From Syncephalis plumigaleata (lineage: Eukaryota > Zoopagomycota > Zoopagomycetes > Zoopagales > Piptocephalidaceae): a stretch of DNA of 64,000 nucleotides. The position numbers and the translations under genes were made by a program. This document shows positions 37,380 to 49,826 of the stretch, piece by piece. The stretch covers positions 2,170,001 through 2,234,000 of the forward strand of contig JAIXMF010000001.1 of NCBI GenBank assembly GCA_025201365.1, read 5' to 3'. Within the stretch, counting starts at the first letter, position 1; each line of letters starts with the position of its first letter. Under the pieces are notes generated by a model, which was given only the letters and a program-made list of their open reading frames with translations, did not search any database and was not told the DNA's origin.

Positions 37380-38304
37380 TTACTGTTTACTCCTCTTCTT
37401 CTTGCTCTTCTTTGGTGTTTCCGTTTCCACGTTATGCGTCTTATGCTTCTTTCTCGGTTGTTCCGATTGATCTTTCTTTGTTTGAACTTGTTCATCATCA
37501 TCATCATCAACAGCCATCTTGGTATCTAATTAACAAACGATCATTCATTACGATTAATGATCTCATTCAATTACATTGACTATCATCATCATTATGATTA
37601 TACCATTATTACCTGAAGATGTCTCGATTTCACATTAATACAACTTAACGGGAATTGCATCTTTAATCCGTCAGGATGTGGTCGCTTCTCAATCACTTTA
37701 GCTTGAATTTCCTTGGCTAATGGTTTCGATGAAGGAATATCCACCGCGTGTGTAAGTGTTATGTATTTGGCAAATGGTAACGGTGCTATATATGAATACA
37801 AATCAGCATTATTGTTATTGCTGTTGTTATTACTTTGTATCTACTCACCTAGTACAAGTTTATCTTCAGAAGGTACTAGACAGTGCATACCACGCATTTC
37901 ACGTCCACCAGTCGCGGTGGATGCGTCTGCTCCCATCGTTTGTACATTGTATTTACCATCACCGATAGCGACGGTGGATGCACTCGTATCGTCAGGCATG
38001 GCTAGTCTAACGCCATTTAGATCGGATGCTGTCAAGTTATCCGGTATTCTAATAAGCCATAGCTCCTTATCGTCTGCGCATGCTTGTAGTGTATCCGCAT
38101 CAAATACAGATTGGTCGTCGTTGTCGTCGTTTGTTGACGCAAGAGCGAAATGCTCAGGTGGTGTCCAGGTCGTTTCACTATATTTATATTTATATATATA
38201 TTGTATAATCAATAGATAGAATAGTTGTTAGACTAGGCATAAGCATAAGAGACAACTATCGTCTATAGAATAACTCAACACAATGTAACTTACGTGATTG
38301 GCAT
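37380..38304 (-). CDS. RPA34: RNA polymerase I subunit Rpa34-like
   Basis: Four exons: 38294-38304 (MPIT), 37849-38177, 37613-37785 and 37380-37525, about 219 aa. Early residues ETTWTPPEHFALAS and KELWLIRIPDNLTASDLNGV match the start of Rpa34/PAF49 (a short hydrophobic entry, then LWLI..P..L....L). The middle has PLPFAKYITLTHAVDIP and the C-terminus is acidic then lysine-rich (DDDDDEQVQTKK... KKSKKKRSKQ), as expected for this Pol I subunit, which pairs with Rpa49. One base appears missing in an A-run in exon 3 (near 37640), since the basic tail is one frame off. Sequence conservation in this family is low, so the name rests on motif order, size and tail. Confidence 0.62.
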
Positions 38305-39167
38305 TCTCTTATGATGTAGAAAAAGTAAGGAAAAAAATAAAAAAAAGAATTCTACGTGATTGTAAAATCTCTCCTATCTTTCTACCACTATAGCTTGTAA
38401 TATAATAGTAGCATGATTATATCTTTTCCACTTCCAATGATGATACTAACATTTATTCATATAGATTATATAAATAAACAAGCAACTTGTAGAACATTCA
38501 CTCTATTATTATCGTATTTATTACTATTTGATGACACATAATGGTATGAAAGTGAGTAAACCATGATGTGTATGGTAAAACTAATGTTGTATGGGAAACA
38601 CGATCAATTTGCAACATTAAGATCATGCTGATAATGATGATGATGATGAGGATGATGATGAAAATGGTAGTAGTGGTAGTGCCTAGATTGTAAAAATAGC
38701 CACACGCTTATTTCATACCGCATGGACAAGCGGATACATACATGCGTGTTTTTGACAGAATACATTGGACTCGCCACTCTCCACTTCTTCCACTTCTTTC
38801 CTAGTTCATGTATGCATAGTAGGCTTATTCCCATCAGGCAGGCTACATACTTTACATCTCCACGCCGTATTCACTACAACCTACGCTTTATTACTACTAT
38901 TCTCTTTATTATAACCTAGTATCCTGATCAATATAACATCAACTCACTCATTCGCTCACTCCTTCAATCTCTTTGTTCAACTCTTTCGTACAAGCTGAGA
39001 TTTAGGAATAATCCTTCCATATCCACATACTATATATAAATATATATAAATATATACATATATATACGCATACTAGGTGTAAGTTACTAGATAGATACTC
39101 GTCAGTATTTTGTAGCTATTGCTTAATCTTGTATTATTATTTCTATTGCTGCGATAGAGACAATATT
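38305..39167. promoter_or_regulatory. Divergent promoter region of RPA34-like gene and LCB2
   Basis: An 863-base gap between divergent genes. It contains an AT-rich block with tatataaa motifs (39031-39065) about 110-135 bases before the LCB2 start. No gene seen. An imperfect gat/tga trinucleotide stretch lies near 38628-38665. Confidence 0.45.
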
Positions 39168-40959
39168 ATGAGCCCAAAGGCTGCGCCATCACACACTATG
39201 GCTACATTGACTAAAGATGCAAGCACGGATAGTCGTAAAGCTAAAGAATCTCCCTCGGCTGAGAGAACGCGTCCTCATCCGGAGGAGATGGACGTTCCTT
39301 TATTCACTCTACTGACCACCTATATATCCTATGCCATTCTTATCGCCATTGGACATGTGCGTGACTTTTTCGGAAAGCGTTTCCGTCGTGAGGCATACTC
39401 TTACTTGATGGAGGCAGATGTAAGTATCGGATATCGAGATGATGATTATTCTACGTAATGCTAATCTGCTGCTACTTTAGGGTTATGCACCCATTATTAG
39501 TGATTTTGAATCACTTTACACGCGACGACTCTACTATCGTATTCGCGATTGCTTCAATCGTCCGGTGACTGGTGTGCCCGGTCGTACGATCAAAGTACTC
39601 GGTCGCGAGTCTAACGATTATAATCGCACATTCCGTATGACCGGCAACGATAAGGAGGTGCTTAATCTTAGCTCGTATAACTATCTTGGTTTCGCGCAAA
39701 GTCATGGATCATGCGCTGATGCCGTGGAGAAGACACTCGACTACTACGGTCCTGCCGGGGCGAGTACACGTCTCGATCGGGTACATTGGAGCTACACAAG
39801 GAGGCGGAAGAATTGGTGGCGCGATTCCTCGAACAAGAGGCGTCCACCATTGTATCGATGGGATTCGCCACGAATAGCACCATTATACCGGCAATCGTGT
39901 CGAAGGGATGTCTAATATTTCCGATGAATTGAACCACGCGTCAATTGTCGCGGGTGTACGTCTGTCAGGTGCTAGTGTACGTGTATTCAAGCATAATGAC
40001 GTGGAAGACTTGGAATTAGTGTTGCGCGATGCTATCTCTCAGGGTCAACCGCGTACACATCGTCCATGGCGAAAGATCCTCGTTATTGTCGAGGGATTAT
40101 ACAGTATGGAGGGTGAATTTGCCGATCTACCCGCACTTGTTGCACTAAAGAAAAAGTACAAGGTGAGTGGACCCAGTTAGTCTATTAGTAGTCATCATCG
40201 TCATTGTCATCGTCATTGTCGGATACTAATGTCGACATTTGCCTAGTTCTACCTTTATTTGGACGAGGCACACTCGATTGGTGCATTGGGCGAACATGGT
40301 CGCGGTGTTTGCGAATACTACGGCATTAGTCCAAGTGAAGTGGACATACTCATGGGCACCTTCACCAAATCATTCGGTGCCGCCGGTGGTTATATCGCGG
40401 GTAAACGTGCGTTAATCGATCATCTACGCATTAACAGCTATGCTCCTGTCTATGCGGAAGCCATGCCACCTCCAGTGTTGCAACAAATCGTAGCGTCAAT
40501 GCGTATGATCATGGGCGAGGATGGTACGACGGAGGGTGCCGAGAAGATAGCGGCACTTGCTCGTAATTCGCGCTACTTTTCAACGCGTCTTCGTGAAATG
40601 GGCTTTATCGTGTATGGCAACTCCAGTTCACCCGTGGTACCCATGCTTCTATTCCATCCTGCTAAGATTGGCGCATTCTCCCGCGAATGCTTAAAGCGTG
40701 ACATTGCCGTAGTTGTCGTGTCCTATCCCGCGACACCGATTATTACCTCGCGTGTTCGTTTCTGTATATCGGCCGCACACACCATGGAGGATCTTGATTG
40801 GGCATTGGATAAGATTAGGTAAGCGTGTATAATGTACTATGTAATAGATATATATATACCATAATTCAATAATGGCAACAATACTAATGATATTATATTT
40901 GCTATTACTATACTACCAGTGAGGTTGGCGATATCCTTAGTCTCAAGATGAATGCGTAA
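39168..40959 (+). CDS. LCB2: Serine palmitoyltransferase subunit 2
   Basis: The PLP-dependent subunit of serine palmitoyltransferase, which condenses serine with palmitoyl-CoA in the ER as the first step of sphingolipid synthesis. Four exons: 39168-39419, 39481-40162, 40247-40818 and 40920-40959. An N-terminal membrane segment ([20 protein letters not shown]) precedes the AAT-I fold. Clear family blocks: [69 protein letters not shown] and the PLP lysine in [16 protein letters not shown]. Two single bases seem missing (near 39776 and 39918, both T-runs); with them the protein is 515 aa and reads [20 protein letters not shown] across the first site. Yeast Lcb2 is 561 aa. Identification is firm. 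Confidence 0.93.
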
Positions 40960-41499
40960 ACAGGTATCTTTTTCTTTTTGCCAAGTTGAGATTATGTTTT
41001 AGCTCTATTCATTGATTGCATATTACATAAATTTAAGGATGACGAGAATAAAACGACCATTTATTGAACAATAGTAATAGTAATAGTAATAATAATAATC
41101 CTTGTATATATCAAGTAAAGATTCGATACAGCCAATTGATATATACACGTATATCGATTGTAATAACATGGCTACGATTGAGGCACGCACACATACACAC
41201 ACATATGCACATGTAAAGTAAATAATCTGTCGGTTGTTACAATCATTTTCATGTGGCAACTGTATGTGTGTACCTAGCAACCACAACAATAACAGTAACA
41301 ACGGTAATGACAACAACCAATAACAACTAATAAATACGTACGAAAGTAACCTAATAAATCATAACAATAATAAAAGCGACAACTTATATAGAAAGTATAG
41401 ATGGCCGTCAGTGTCGAAAACGCTGCTTGACTAATCTAGTTCCTTTCAAACTCTCGTGCTTCTTACACGCTAGTTACCATCTCACTTCTTATACTGGCT
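40960..41499. other. Intergenic DNA between LCB2 and the GDSL gene
   Basis: 540 bases, no gene. It holds trinucleotide (taa/tag) runs near 41070-41100 and 41285-41340, and a short acacacac tract near 41195. Confidence 0.4.
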
Positions 41500-42604
41500 A
41501 TGCTTCATTCTTGGTTGACTACCATCGATGCCGTTGGCCTGTTACTGGCCGCATTGGTCACACAATGTTACGCGGTACAAGTGTATAACGCTAGAACCAT
41601 TATTAACAATTACAATGTTAGCGAATTGTCGCCATCGGTGATAGTCTACTCGATACAGGCAATGTATTCGAACTGACAAGTGGCGCGGTACCGATGCCAA
41701 CGTCTACTACAAGGGTCGCTTTAGCAATGGACGCGTTTGGTCCGAGTGGTTGGCCGACGGTCTAGGTGTGCCACTCGTTACACTCGCGTTCGGTGGTGCA
41801 CTATCCGGGGCGAGAATTCAATCCCTGGATACGCCAAACAATTTAAGCGCAAACAATTGGGTTCCTACTGCTTACGAGCAAGCGAAAGAAGTAAGTCGCT
41901 TATTATACAATATATATATATATCGTACATGTTATTCACCTATGCCTATATCATTATCTCATTGTTCTTTCTTCTCCAAACGTGTATCCCCGTAGTATTT
42001 CCATCCATCGGCCACTCAGTTAAAACTATTACCATCGTCATCACCGGTTAGACGACGAGATGGCAATCCTCTTTATATTCTTCAAGTGGGCGGGAATGAC
42101 TACGTCATGGGCATGCCAATGGTGGGACATAGTCTAAAGTTGATCACGGAACTCGTGGATCGTATCGTCACCAGTATGATGGACACGGTGAAGGTGATCC
42201 AAGAGGCCAGTAATAACTCGGCTCGCGTACTCGTAATGGGAATGCCTCCGCTGGATTATGCGCCTCTTCACAAGTCGATGCACCCGCGACAAAAGGTTAA
42301 CGCTCGATTCACTTCGGATAAACATAATGAGATGCTGCTAGAACGTCTCACGGACATGCAACAACAAATGCCCGATGCTCATCTACATTTCTATAATGTT
42401 ACCGCGTTCACGGTCAACGCACACGTACGATCGCACGACTACTACTTCAGCAATATACGTGACTCTTGCCTAAGTTCAACGATGAAGGTGTGCAACGATC
42501 CGGATAGTCATTTCTTCTGGGATGGACTACACCCGACACGCGCTGTTCACCAGAAACTAGGACATAAGGTGTTGTCGCTTTTACAGCCACTACTTGGCCA
42601 ATAA
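41500..42604 (+). CDS. Secreted GDSL esterase/lipase (SGNH hydrolase)
   Basis: Two exons, 41500-41890 and 41996-42604, about 333 aa. A signal-peptide-like N-terminus (DAVGLLLAALVTQCYA) is followed by block I IVAIGDSLLDTGN with the nucleophile Ser, then YYKGRFSNGRVWSEWLADGL, block III QVGGNDYVMG (Gly and Asn of the oxyanion hole) and block V FFWDGLHPTRAVHQ with the catalytic Asp-x-x-His. All SGNH residues are present. Two single bases seem to be missing (near 41625 in an A-run and near 41693); adding them gives 1002 bases. The likely substrate is an ester of plant, fungal or lipid origin; specificity cannot be read from sequence. The intron is 105 nt, longer than the local norm. Confidence 0.88.
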
Positions 42605-42640
42605 TGCTATAATGAAATAAACCGATGATTTAATAGATAT

Positions 42641-42700
42641 TACAGGGTTCTTCCAACCAGTTAACATTGCTAGTCATTAACTTTTGCTCTTATTAATAAA
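42641..42700. repeat. Short dispersed repeat A, copy 1
   Basis: acagggttcttccaaccagt, then taacattgctagtcattaac and tttt...ttattaataaa. Closely similar sequence occurs at 56818-56870 and a shorter version at 55430-55484. This copy lies just after the GDSL stop codon and includes an AATAAA-like signal. Confidence 0.65.
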
Positions 42701-42764
42701 TTATTTATATAAGCTTTATTTACAATCTAAAAAGGGAGGGATATCATCACGATCATCATCTCAA

Positions 42765-43161
42765 TTACCAGCCATACTCTTGAACCGCTCGATTTGCCTC
42801 CTGTTTTGCCTCTTGAATCCAAGTGCGAAGGAATTCGTAGCGTGCTTGTCGTCGACGAGAGGCAGATCCGCTGGCACGCATCCTTAAATCCTCCAATTCC
42901 TTGCTCGCTTTCTCTTGAGTTGCACTATCTGTAGCGGCATTATAGCTGCTTCCGCCACTTCGTATCGTTGTACATCGATAGTCAATCGTCGATATAGTCT
43001 TAGGTGTTCTTTGTGTGCATCTTTGAATAATCGATACATTGTCGTAGGTCGGCACGTGTAGACACAGTCGGTGGATGTTCAGGTAGTTTCACCGGTGTGT
43101 GTACTACTTCACGATTATTCGTAACCGTACGTGACACAGCTAATGGTGCAGTAGCTGGTTG

Positions 43162-43192
<31 letters not shown>

Positions 43193-45816
43193 TTATTGTT
43201 ATTGGATGTAGCAATAGCAGCATCGCTAATAGTAGCAGTAGTAGCTATAGTAGTTGTAGCGATTATATCATTATTTGCTTGTCGAGTCGGTGTCGCTTTA
43301 GCTGAGGTTGATGATTGCGTTGTTGTTGCTAAGCGACTTCGTTTTACTGATGATTTACCACCATCACCATTATTACCTGCTACTGATGCTGCTGTTGTTG
43401 TCGTCGTCAATGATGATGATGATGATGATGATGGTGTTGCCGTCTCAGTCCTTTTCAACTTTCCATTTAATGATGATTGTTTAGGACTATCAGTTGCCTC
43501 GGTTGTTTCCGTTGTCGTTATTGATGTTGCTAATAACGAGCGTTTATTGCTAGTTTCTGTTTTTGATGAAGTTGGTACAGCAACTTCGGCATTATTCGTA
43601 GTTGGTGCAGCAGGTACAGCGGCCCATGGACTTGGAATTGCTGGCTCTGTCGTTTCTAATTGTTTTGCAGTGGAAGTATCTGCTGCTGCTGCTGCTGCTG
43701 CCTTCTTCGATTTTCGTGGTCGTTTTTGTTTAACTGGTGCTGTTTCCTGTGCAGGTGTCTCCGTGTTAGATTGCGATGTAGCTGTTTTTTGATTGGCGTC
43801 ATTGCTTGCTGCTACTGCTGCTTTGGAAGCACTTGAGCGTTTAGAAATGGCCGATATCTTTGCAATAGTTGAATTCGTCTTTCTTCCGCTACTTCCACTT
43901 GTCGTTTTGCTTTTAATTGCAGGTGGTGCAGATGCTTTCGAATCATTTGTCGTGACTATATGGCTAGTTTCCGTTGTCGTAACTGTAGTGATAGACGATG
44001 GTGCAGGTGTTCTGAAGGTGGAGGTGGTGGAGAAGGTACAATAGATGGATAATTACTCAATCGATCCCATACCGGATCAGACTCGGAAAGTCCAGTTGAG
44101 GCAAAGACAGATCGCATTGTTGCTGCAACTTTTTTACGCTCCTCCTCCGACCAACCAGGCCATGTATCAACTTGTACCTCTCGATAGCTGGCATCCTGTA
44201 ATATCCAAGCATTGCTGCTAAATCGTCCCACCTTCATATCGATGATAAGCGTTCAATTGCATTCCTTATCGTGATACACTTACTTGACGTAATGTCTCTC
44301 TAAAACTATCATCTTCTGTGGCTCCTGCTCGCTCCTGTGCCTGTTTGAATTCCATAGGCTTCAATGCAAGCGCGTGAATAACACGCTCTCTTAGAGTGCC
44401 TTTGTGATCCCAGCCGGCCGGTCGTTCATCCGGTGCCAGCAGCATGATACGTTCGCGTGCATTCTCAGGCAATCCAAGCTGATCAAATGCCTGCTGTGCC
44501 AATGCTACTACGATGGCCCGTTCTTCATCGGTATAATCCCACTCGTATATTTGAACATCTTGATAACACTCTGGCTTTAAGTAGTACACCGAGCCTTGTC
44601 TATCGGTTAACTATACATAGTAAAACAAACCTCGTTAGCTATTAGTCGATAACTATCTATTTATCTGTGTATTACCCTTGTAAGGTCAACTGTAAATGCT
44701 TCTGGTCGTTGTGCCAATTTTGTTTGCAATGCACCTATATCCGTTGGACCCATAGCTAATAATTTCAGCAATCGTGTACGTAATGGCGTGGCATGTCGTT
44801 TAGGTGCCATGGTAGCCTGATTTGCTGCTACAGCTGCGAGTGCGGCAGCTTGTGCGGCAGGTGAGTCAACACCATACGTGGACGATTTAACGCCACTCGC
44901 TGAGAGTCTGGCCGGTGAACGTGCCGTGGTATTCGCGGAACGTGCGGCAATCTGTTGCGGGGTCAACGCCTCCATACTTGATCCGGCCGATGGTTGACGA
45001 CGATTTCGACGTGGATCTAATTGTGACACTGGCGTTGTTCTATTCGCATTACATCAAGTATATACACACACACGTTGATTAATTATTTGAAATGAACTGA
45101 CCATATCTTAGTATAATTATAGTAATATTACTAGTGCTTACCGTCGAATAATCGGTTCTGATTCGATGGATCGCGCCGTTCGTTGTGGCGGTTTGCTCAT
45201 GGTGGAGGCGGCCAACGAGCCAGACATAGGACGACCGGTTACCGCGTACATTTGTCGTTGCGTGCCCAATAGCTTAAGCGACGAGCTATCAGCGTGCCCA
45301 CTTGGTAGACCTCGCGCACTTCACGATCGACCGCCAACGTACGACGGTCAAGTCTAAATACCGCCTCTCCTACATGTAGAAATGCCTCACCCTATATTAA
45401 TTAAATAAAACTGGTCATTATACTGCTATACATAATGAAGCAACACCGCTGCAGTGTATAGTAACAAGGTTTACCTGCTCAAACACCAAAGTGCAGGAGT
45501 CACCGCGACGTAAAGCAGCTAGTGTCTCCTCTGTCAGCCGCAACCCTATGACCGGACGGCTATCTTTGTTTTCCTCGCGATTTAGCGCTAAAGTTGAGCT
45601 CCAACTCATCTTAACGTTATCCGTAGGAGACGAAAAAAGGACAACGTTGAATTTGTTTGCTTCTATAACGCGATTCTGGAACTCAATGCCAGCAAGGGGA
45701 ATATTACAACTTGCAAAAAATGTAGTAGCGAAAAAAGATAGAGGAGAAATTACTAATAAATGTGTCGAATTTTGTAATGAAACGTTAAAAGATTTGTTGA
45801 CTTTTATTAATGCCAT
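42765..45816 (-). CDS. ELL: ELL-type RNA polymerase II elongation factor
   Basis: ELL raises the catalytic rate of Pol II and binds it through its N-terminal domain. Five exons: 45475-45816, 45142-45391, 44676-45039, 44284-44610 and 42765-44231 (about 917 aa). The ELL winged-helix region reads ATPLRTRLLKLLAMGPTDIG then KLAQRPEAF, followed by GSVYYLKPECYQDVQIYEWD. The C-terminal occludin/ELL domain reads MYRLFKDAHKEHLRLYRRL and ends RRRQARYEFLRTWIQEA. Between them is a Ser/Thr/Ala/Lys low-complexity linker. The ..Y.(D/E)VQ...W....EER segment occurs twice (exons 4 and 5). Four single bases seem missing (one in exon 2 near 45305, one near 44010, two near 43040-42955). The N-terminal ATG overlaps a dispersed repeat, so the true start could be further in. 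Confidence 0.8.
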
Positions 45817-45850
45817 TCCTTACTTTTGTTAATGTTTCCGTTAGTAAGGT
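45801..45850 (-). repeat. Short dispersed repeat B, copy at the ELL start
   Basis: On the minus strand this reads cttactaacggaaacattaa then caaaagtaaggaatggcatt and aataaa. 55548-55627 carries the same sequence on the plus strand with a ~24-base insertion. The ATG used as the ELL start is inside it. Confidence 0.6.
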
Positions 45851-48183
45851 TGTTAGCTTTTATTCATTTCACTTTCTCCACTATCCCATCTCCCCTTCGC
45901 TCGTTTGTTAACAACATAGCTATTACCGTAACACTCATAGACGATAGCAATGCTCGTTAACATACACGCTCGTCTATTGCTTTTTATTCTTTTATTCGTT
46001 CTCTGACCACATACACCACTACAACTCATGCTTTTCCTCTTACTCCACCTTCGTTTACAGTCATATACAGGCTGTACTTAGCTGCAAGCGTATACTACTT
46101 GTCGTTGTGTTGTTCTCGGCCGGTCGTCTTATTCCCGTCTAGTCTGCCGCTTTGCCAATGACTACTTGTCGAATATGTTGATTGTATGTCGCGTACTCGT
46201 ATTTTGTATCGCTACTCGTCGACAGCCTCACTCCCATCTGTATACTCTGTCATAAGCACACTTTGCTCTTCACGCTGTGTAGTAATTGCTTCTTTATTCG
46301 TTGTCGATCAACGTGGCATATACCCACTGGTCTTTCATACTGGTCTATCCTCTATTCAGTTCACTCTTTCTCGCTCCTTGTCTACTTGCTTGCGACACTC
46401 CCTTGCCCTCACTCGTGTATTTTTATTATTTCATACCGTGTCTTTATTCACGACGTTTGCTTGCACGTTGTACCACTTTATTCGCGTTGACTTGCTGCTC
46501 TTTGCTCGTAGTATGTGGGGACACGTACGCATACGTAACACTCGCGCTATGCATTAGACACCACGCTTGCTTGCCAGCATACAACTCTCCACTCGCTGCT
46601 TTGCACTACTTACTCGTGCTTTATAAATATATGCAAGTACGCGGTACTCGTGTTAATTACTAGCCAGTGCTGTTTGTTCATCCAATTGCGACATGTATAC
46701 ATAACGAACACTACACCTTCTACTCGTGTGTTGTGAAAGTACGCGTACATACATAATGTCTGCGCTAACTACTATCGATCACGTCGCTTAGCACTTTGTA
46801 TTTGTAGTGGCACTGTCTGACATTGTATTGCATATTGTAAATGTTCGAGGAAGTCCTATATGATGGCTATATCTTTATTTGCATAGTATATATCAATAGC
46901 TTACATGGTACTAATAGCGGGTAATAACGGCACTAGTACATCCATTCATTGATCATTAGCATGGTATTACTGATGTTCCAACCTATTAGTGCTGTTACTC
47001 TTTCTTAATAAATAATCGTGCGCATTCATTAACCACATTATTATTATTGAGTAGTTGTTATTGCTCTAACAGTTGAGGGTTATCGCTTCCACATCTAAAT
47101 ACGCATGTTTATTACCATAACTATCATTTATTCGTAAACACAAAGGGCTAACTGCACTAACTAGAAAGATAAATCCTGTATATGTAGTAACCATACAATA
47201 TTATTACTATTATAATGGCAATATACTAAATTGTAATGGCCATAGCAACTATTGTAATAATATGTAGTGCTGTAATGAAAATACATTGTCATTATCATCG
47301 GATTAAGTATGCTCTACCGAAGAGCATATGTGTGTGGTTTGGTTGCAACACCGTCCCGTGCAATCCTGAAACGGCACAACGAAGGAAATGTCGGGTTTCG
47401 CGGCATTTGCCGAATGGTTAGGCTGCTCTTTTCTCAGTAGTCGTACTACATGACAAACTCGTCGTAATTCAGCATTGGTGGCTTGTATAGCTCAACTGAG
47501 TCTTATAATAAACCAGTTTGGCGAGATATCACTTTTAGTGATAAGCGATAATGAAGTGTAGGGCAAGTAACGAATGTAAGGTTGATGTTGATCACGAGGG
47601 ATGTCTCCCCTACCTGCAACAAAGCAGTCGTATAACCTGCTATCCAAAACTGTCGCATAAGTTGTGCTTTTTCTGCATAGAAAAGAAAAAGAATGGAGGA
47701 AGCATATCCGTGCTTGTACACACACACTCCCTCACTCTCTCTCCCTCTTACACCACGCTAACAATCTGTGTTTTGTCGTCATGTTGATGTGTTTCCTCCA
47801 TAGAATACGATAATCATCTACCGGTTATATTAATACCATGTCCCACCTAATAACCAACTTCTACTCTTTCTCTCCTCTGCCTTTTCTTTTATTCGTTGAC
47901 ACGTTCTATGACAATTGAAATTTATTACTATTATTGTTATTATTATTATTTGTAATAATAGCTGCAATAGTAGTTACAATTCTTTTTTCATCCAATGTTG
48001 ATCATATTAAAGGTTATGTCGTCCTATTATTAACGAACATCTTGTTACCGCTAATTATTACCATTATCATTTGGTATTAGTGGTATTAGCTTCCATTTAC
48101 GTTTTGATTTCACATATCATATCATTTCAATTTTAACGAAATACATCATCATCAACATCATCATCATCATCATCACCACCATC
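45851..48183. other. Long intergenic region with pyrimidine-rich half
   Basis: 2.3 kb without a supported gene. 45850-46720 is pyrimidine-rich on the plus strand, similar in style to the spacer of the kinase-like array but not clearly homologous. A stretch at 47280-47430 is more GC-rich than its surroundings and contains a short self-complementary part (tgctctaccgaagagca), but I could not fold it into a known RNA. The last 60 bases before 48184 are a cat/atc trinucleotide run. Confidence 0.4.
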
Positions 48184-49443
48184 ATGAAGGTCGCTCAATT
48201 ACCATCGGATGTACTGTGTACGCCACATATCGATTTGCATGATTGTGCAGGCAGTACTCCGTTAACTTACGTTGCCATCGTCTGTGCTAGCATGTCGACA
48301 CTTACCTTTCTACTCGGTGCCACAGTTATCGGTTATCGTTGGCGTCACGGCATTCTTACCGCTTTATTTCGGCGTATTGACGGCTACTGGATACCGATAC
48401 CACTCGATATTCTAATTGCGATATCATGTCCGGTAGAGGCATTAAGAGCTATCATGTACCTGCTCGTCATGCTTGACTGGCCTAAAAGTATGATATTTCG
48501 CAATATCATTAGTATTTCCGTGTTAATCTTGATGGTATTCGGTCTGACTCTATTTGTCTCTGGTATCATTGCTCATATACCACCCATGTTCGCTCGTACC
48601 ACGCATGCCACCGGTCGAACAACCATGACCAATCATCATACCCATGACAATGATACAGCTAATCATCGAATATTCGTGCCTTCAATACCGGTGCTCTTCT
48701 GGATAACCGTGATCTTTTGCACGCAAATGCTAGCGTTAACCATCGGTTCCAGCGCCGTGATCGGCTGGAGTATCGAACGCAACTTGGGCTCGATAGGCCG
48801 GATTGCCCACAGGGTGGAGGCATTCTCGCTAGCCGTGTCTATCCTGGTGATGTTCGTCGTTAACGGCTATTACAGCTACGGCTTTTATCGAATTCTTACA
48901 CTCCACGTTAAACGATCCATCAATCAGGGTATGAGTGATTTAGATGAACTGGATGCTGCTCGTCGTTTTCGCAATATGTTTCTAGCGGTAATTGCCGCTT
49001 GTATTCTAGGCGTTGTATTCGCAATATTAAGCGATGTACTAATGAAGCAGATTAGTCGGATTCTCTGGTGGAATGCCACCTTCTCGATTATGCGCTATGG
49101 CGTGGTATTCCCGGGAATCCAGTGGCTATTCTACTATAACGTTTTTCAAAGTTCACGCGCTCGTGTACGTCGCACTACCTTGCGTACCAATGGCACTAGG
49201 AGCCACACCGCCAATGTGCGCTCCAATCCAGGACAAAGCAACAATCAACTCCACAGCTGGAATGAGAGCACGGTTACCTCGCCCATGTCGAGTCGCCGAG
49301 TATCCGAACAAATGCGTAGCTACCATAATAGCGAAGGCGTACACAGTATTTCAAAGATAGAATTAAATCTACCCAAGGAAGCAAAATCGGAAGGCACATC
49401 ATTTGAATTACTCGTACGTAATAACCGTTCTGTTGATTTATAA
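48184..49443 (+). CDS. Multi-span membrane protein, family member 2
   Basis: Single exon, 419 aa, no frame problems. A short extracellular N-terminus with Cys (DVLCTPHIDLHDCAG) is followed by seven likely transmembrane segments, e.g. YVAIVCASMSTLTFLLGATV, IISISVLILMVFGLTLFVSG, FWITVIFCTQMLALTIG and FLAVIAACILGVVFAILSDV. The tail of ~100 residues is polar and Ser-rich. The layout (two Cys at the N-terminus, seven helices, Ser/Asn tail) matches the products at 35117 and 49827. A receptor or sensor role is possible from topology only; no G-protein motif such as DRY is recognised. Confidence 0.78.
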   Translation: MKVAQLPSDVLCTPHIDLHDCAGSTPLTYVAIVCASMSTLTFLLGATVIGYRWRHGILTALFRRIDGYWIPIPLDILIAISCPVEALRAIMYLLVMLDWPKSMIFRNIISISVLILMVFGLTLFVSGIIAHIPPMFARTTHATGRTTMTNHHTHDNDTANHRIFVPSIPVLFWITVIFCTQMLALTIGSSAVIGWSIERNLGSIGRIAHRVEAFSLAVSILVMFVVNGYYSYGFYRILTLHVKRSINQGMSDLDELDAARRFRNMFLAVIAACILGVVFAILSDVLMKQISRILWWNATFSIMRYGVVFPGIQWLFYYNVFQSSRARVRRTTLRTNGTRSHTANVRSNPGQSNNQLHSWNESTVTSPMSSRRVSEQMRSYHNSEGVHSISKIELNLPKEAKSEGTSFELLVRNNRSVDL

Positions 49444-49826
49444 ATACTCTTGTATTAGCATCTTTATATCTTTATATCTTTATCATTATTATTCTTATTC
49501 ATGTCTCGTTTTGGTTGCAATTGTTCACCAATTTAGTAAATAAAGCATAGCATTCTTGTTAATATAATTAGCAAGTGTAGATTAGCAATTATAGAAGTAC
49601 ACAAGACTATCTTGCCTAAAAGTGGCAATGATGTGTTACATGCCATCCAGATGATTGCTATTATTCGAGTTGTATTCAACTGCTACTCGATTAAAATAAT
49701 GGTGACATTGTTTTAAACTAAACATGCTCTACGGGTCCATCAGTATAACATAAGGTTTTAAACAAAGCTATTTAATAATAATACTTGTTGCAAGACTAGT
49801 CATTTTACAAGCTCAAAAATAAACGT
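49444..49826. other. Convergent 3' ends of two membrane-protein genes
   Basis: Between two stop codons. It has several aataaa-type signals on both strands and no gene. Confidence 0.5.

Noticed and set aside
43196-43792. A 198-codon plus-strand frame rich in Val/Ala
   Set aside because: It is the reverse shadow of the Thr/Ala/Ser low-complexity linker of the ELL-like gene.
47380-47440. tRNA-like D-arm sequence (gccgaatggttaggct)
   Set aside because: No matching acceptor stem, anticodon arm or T-loop sequence could be placed around it.
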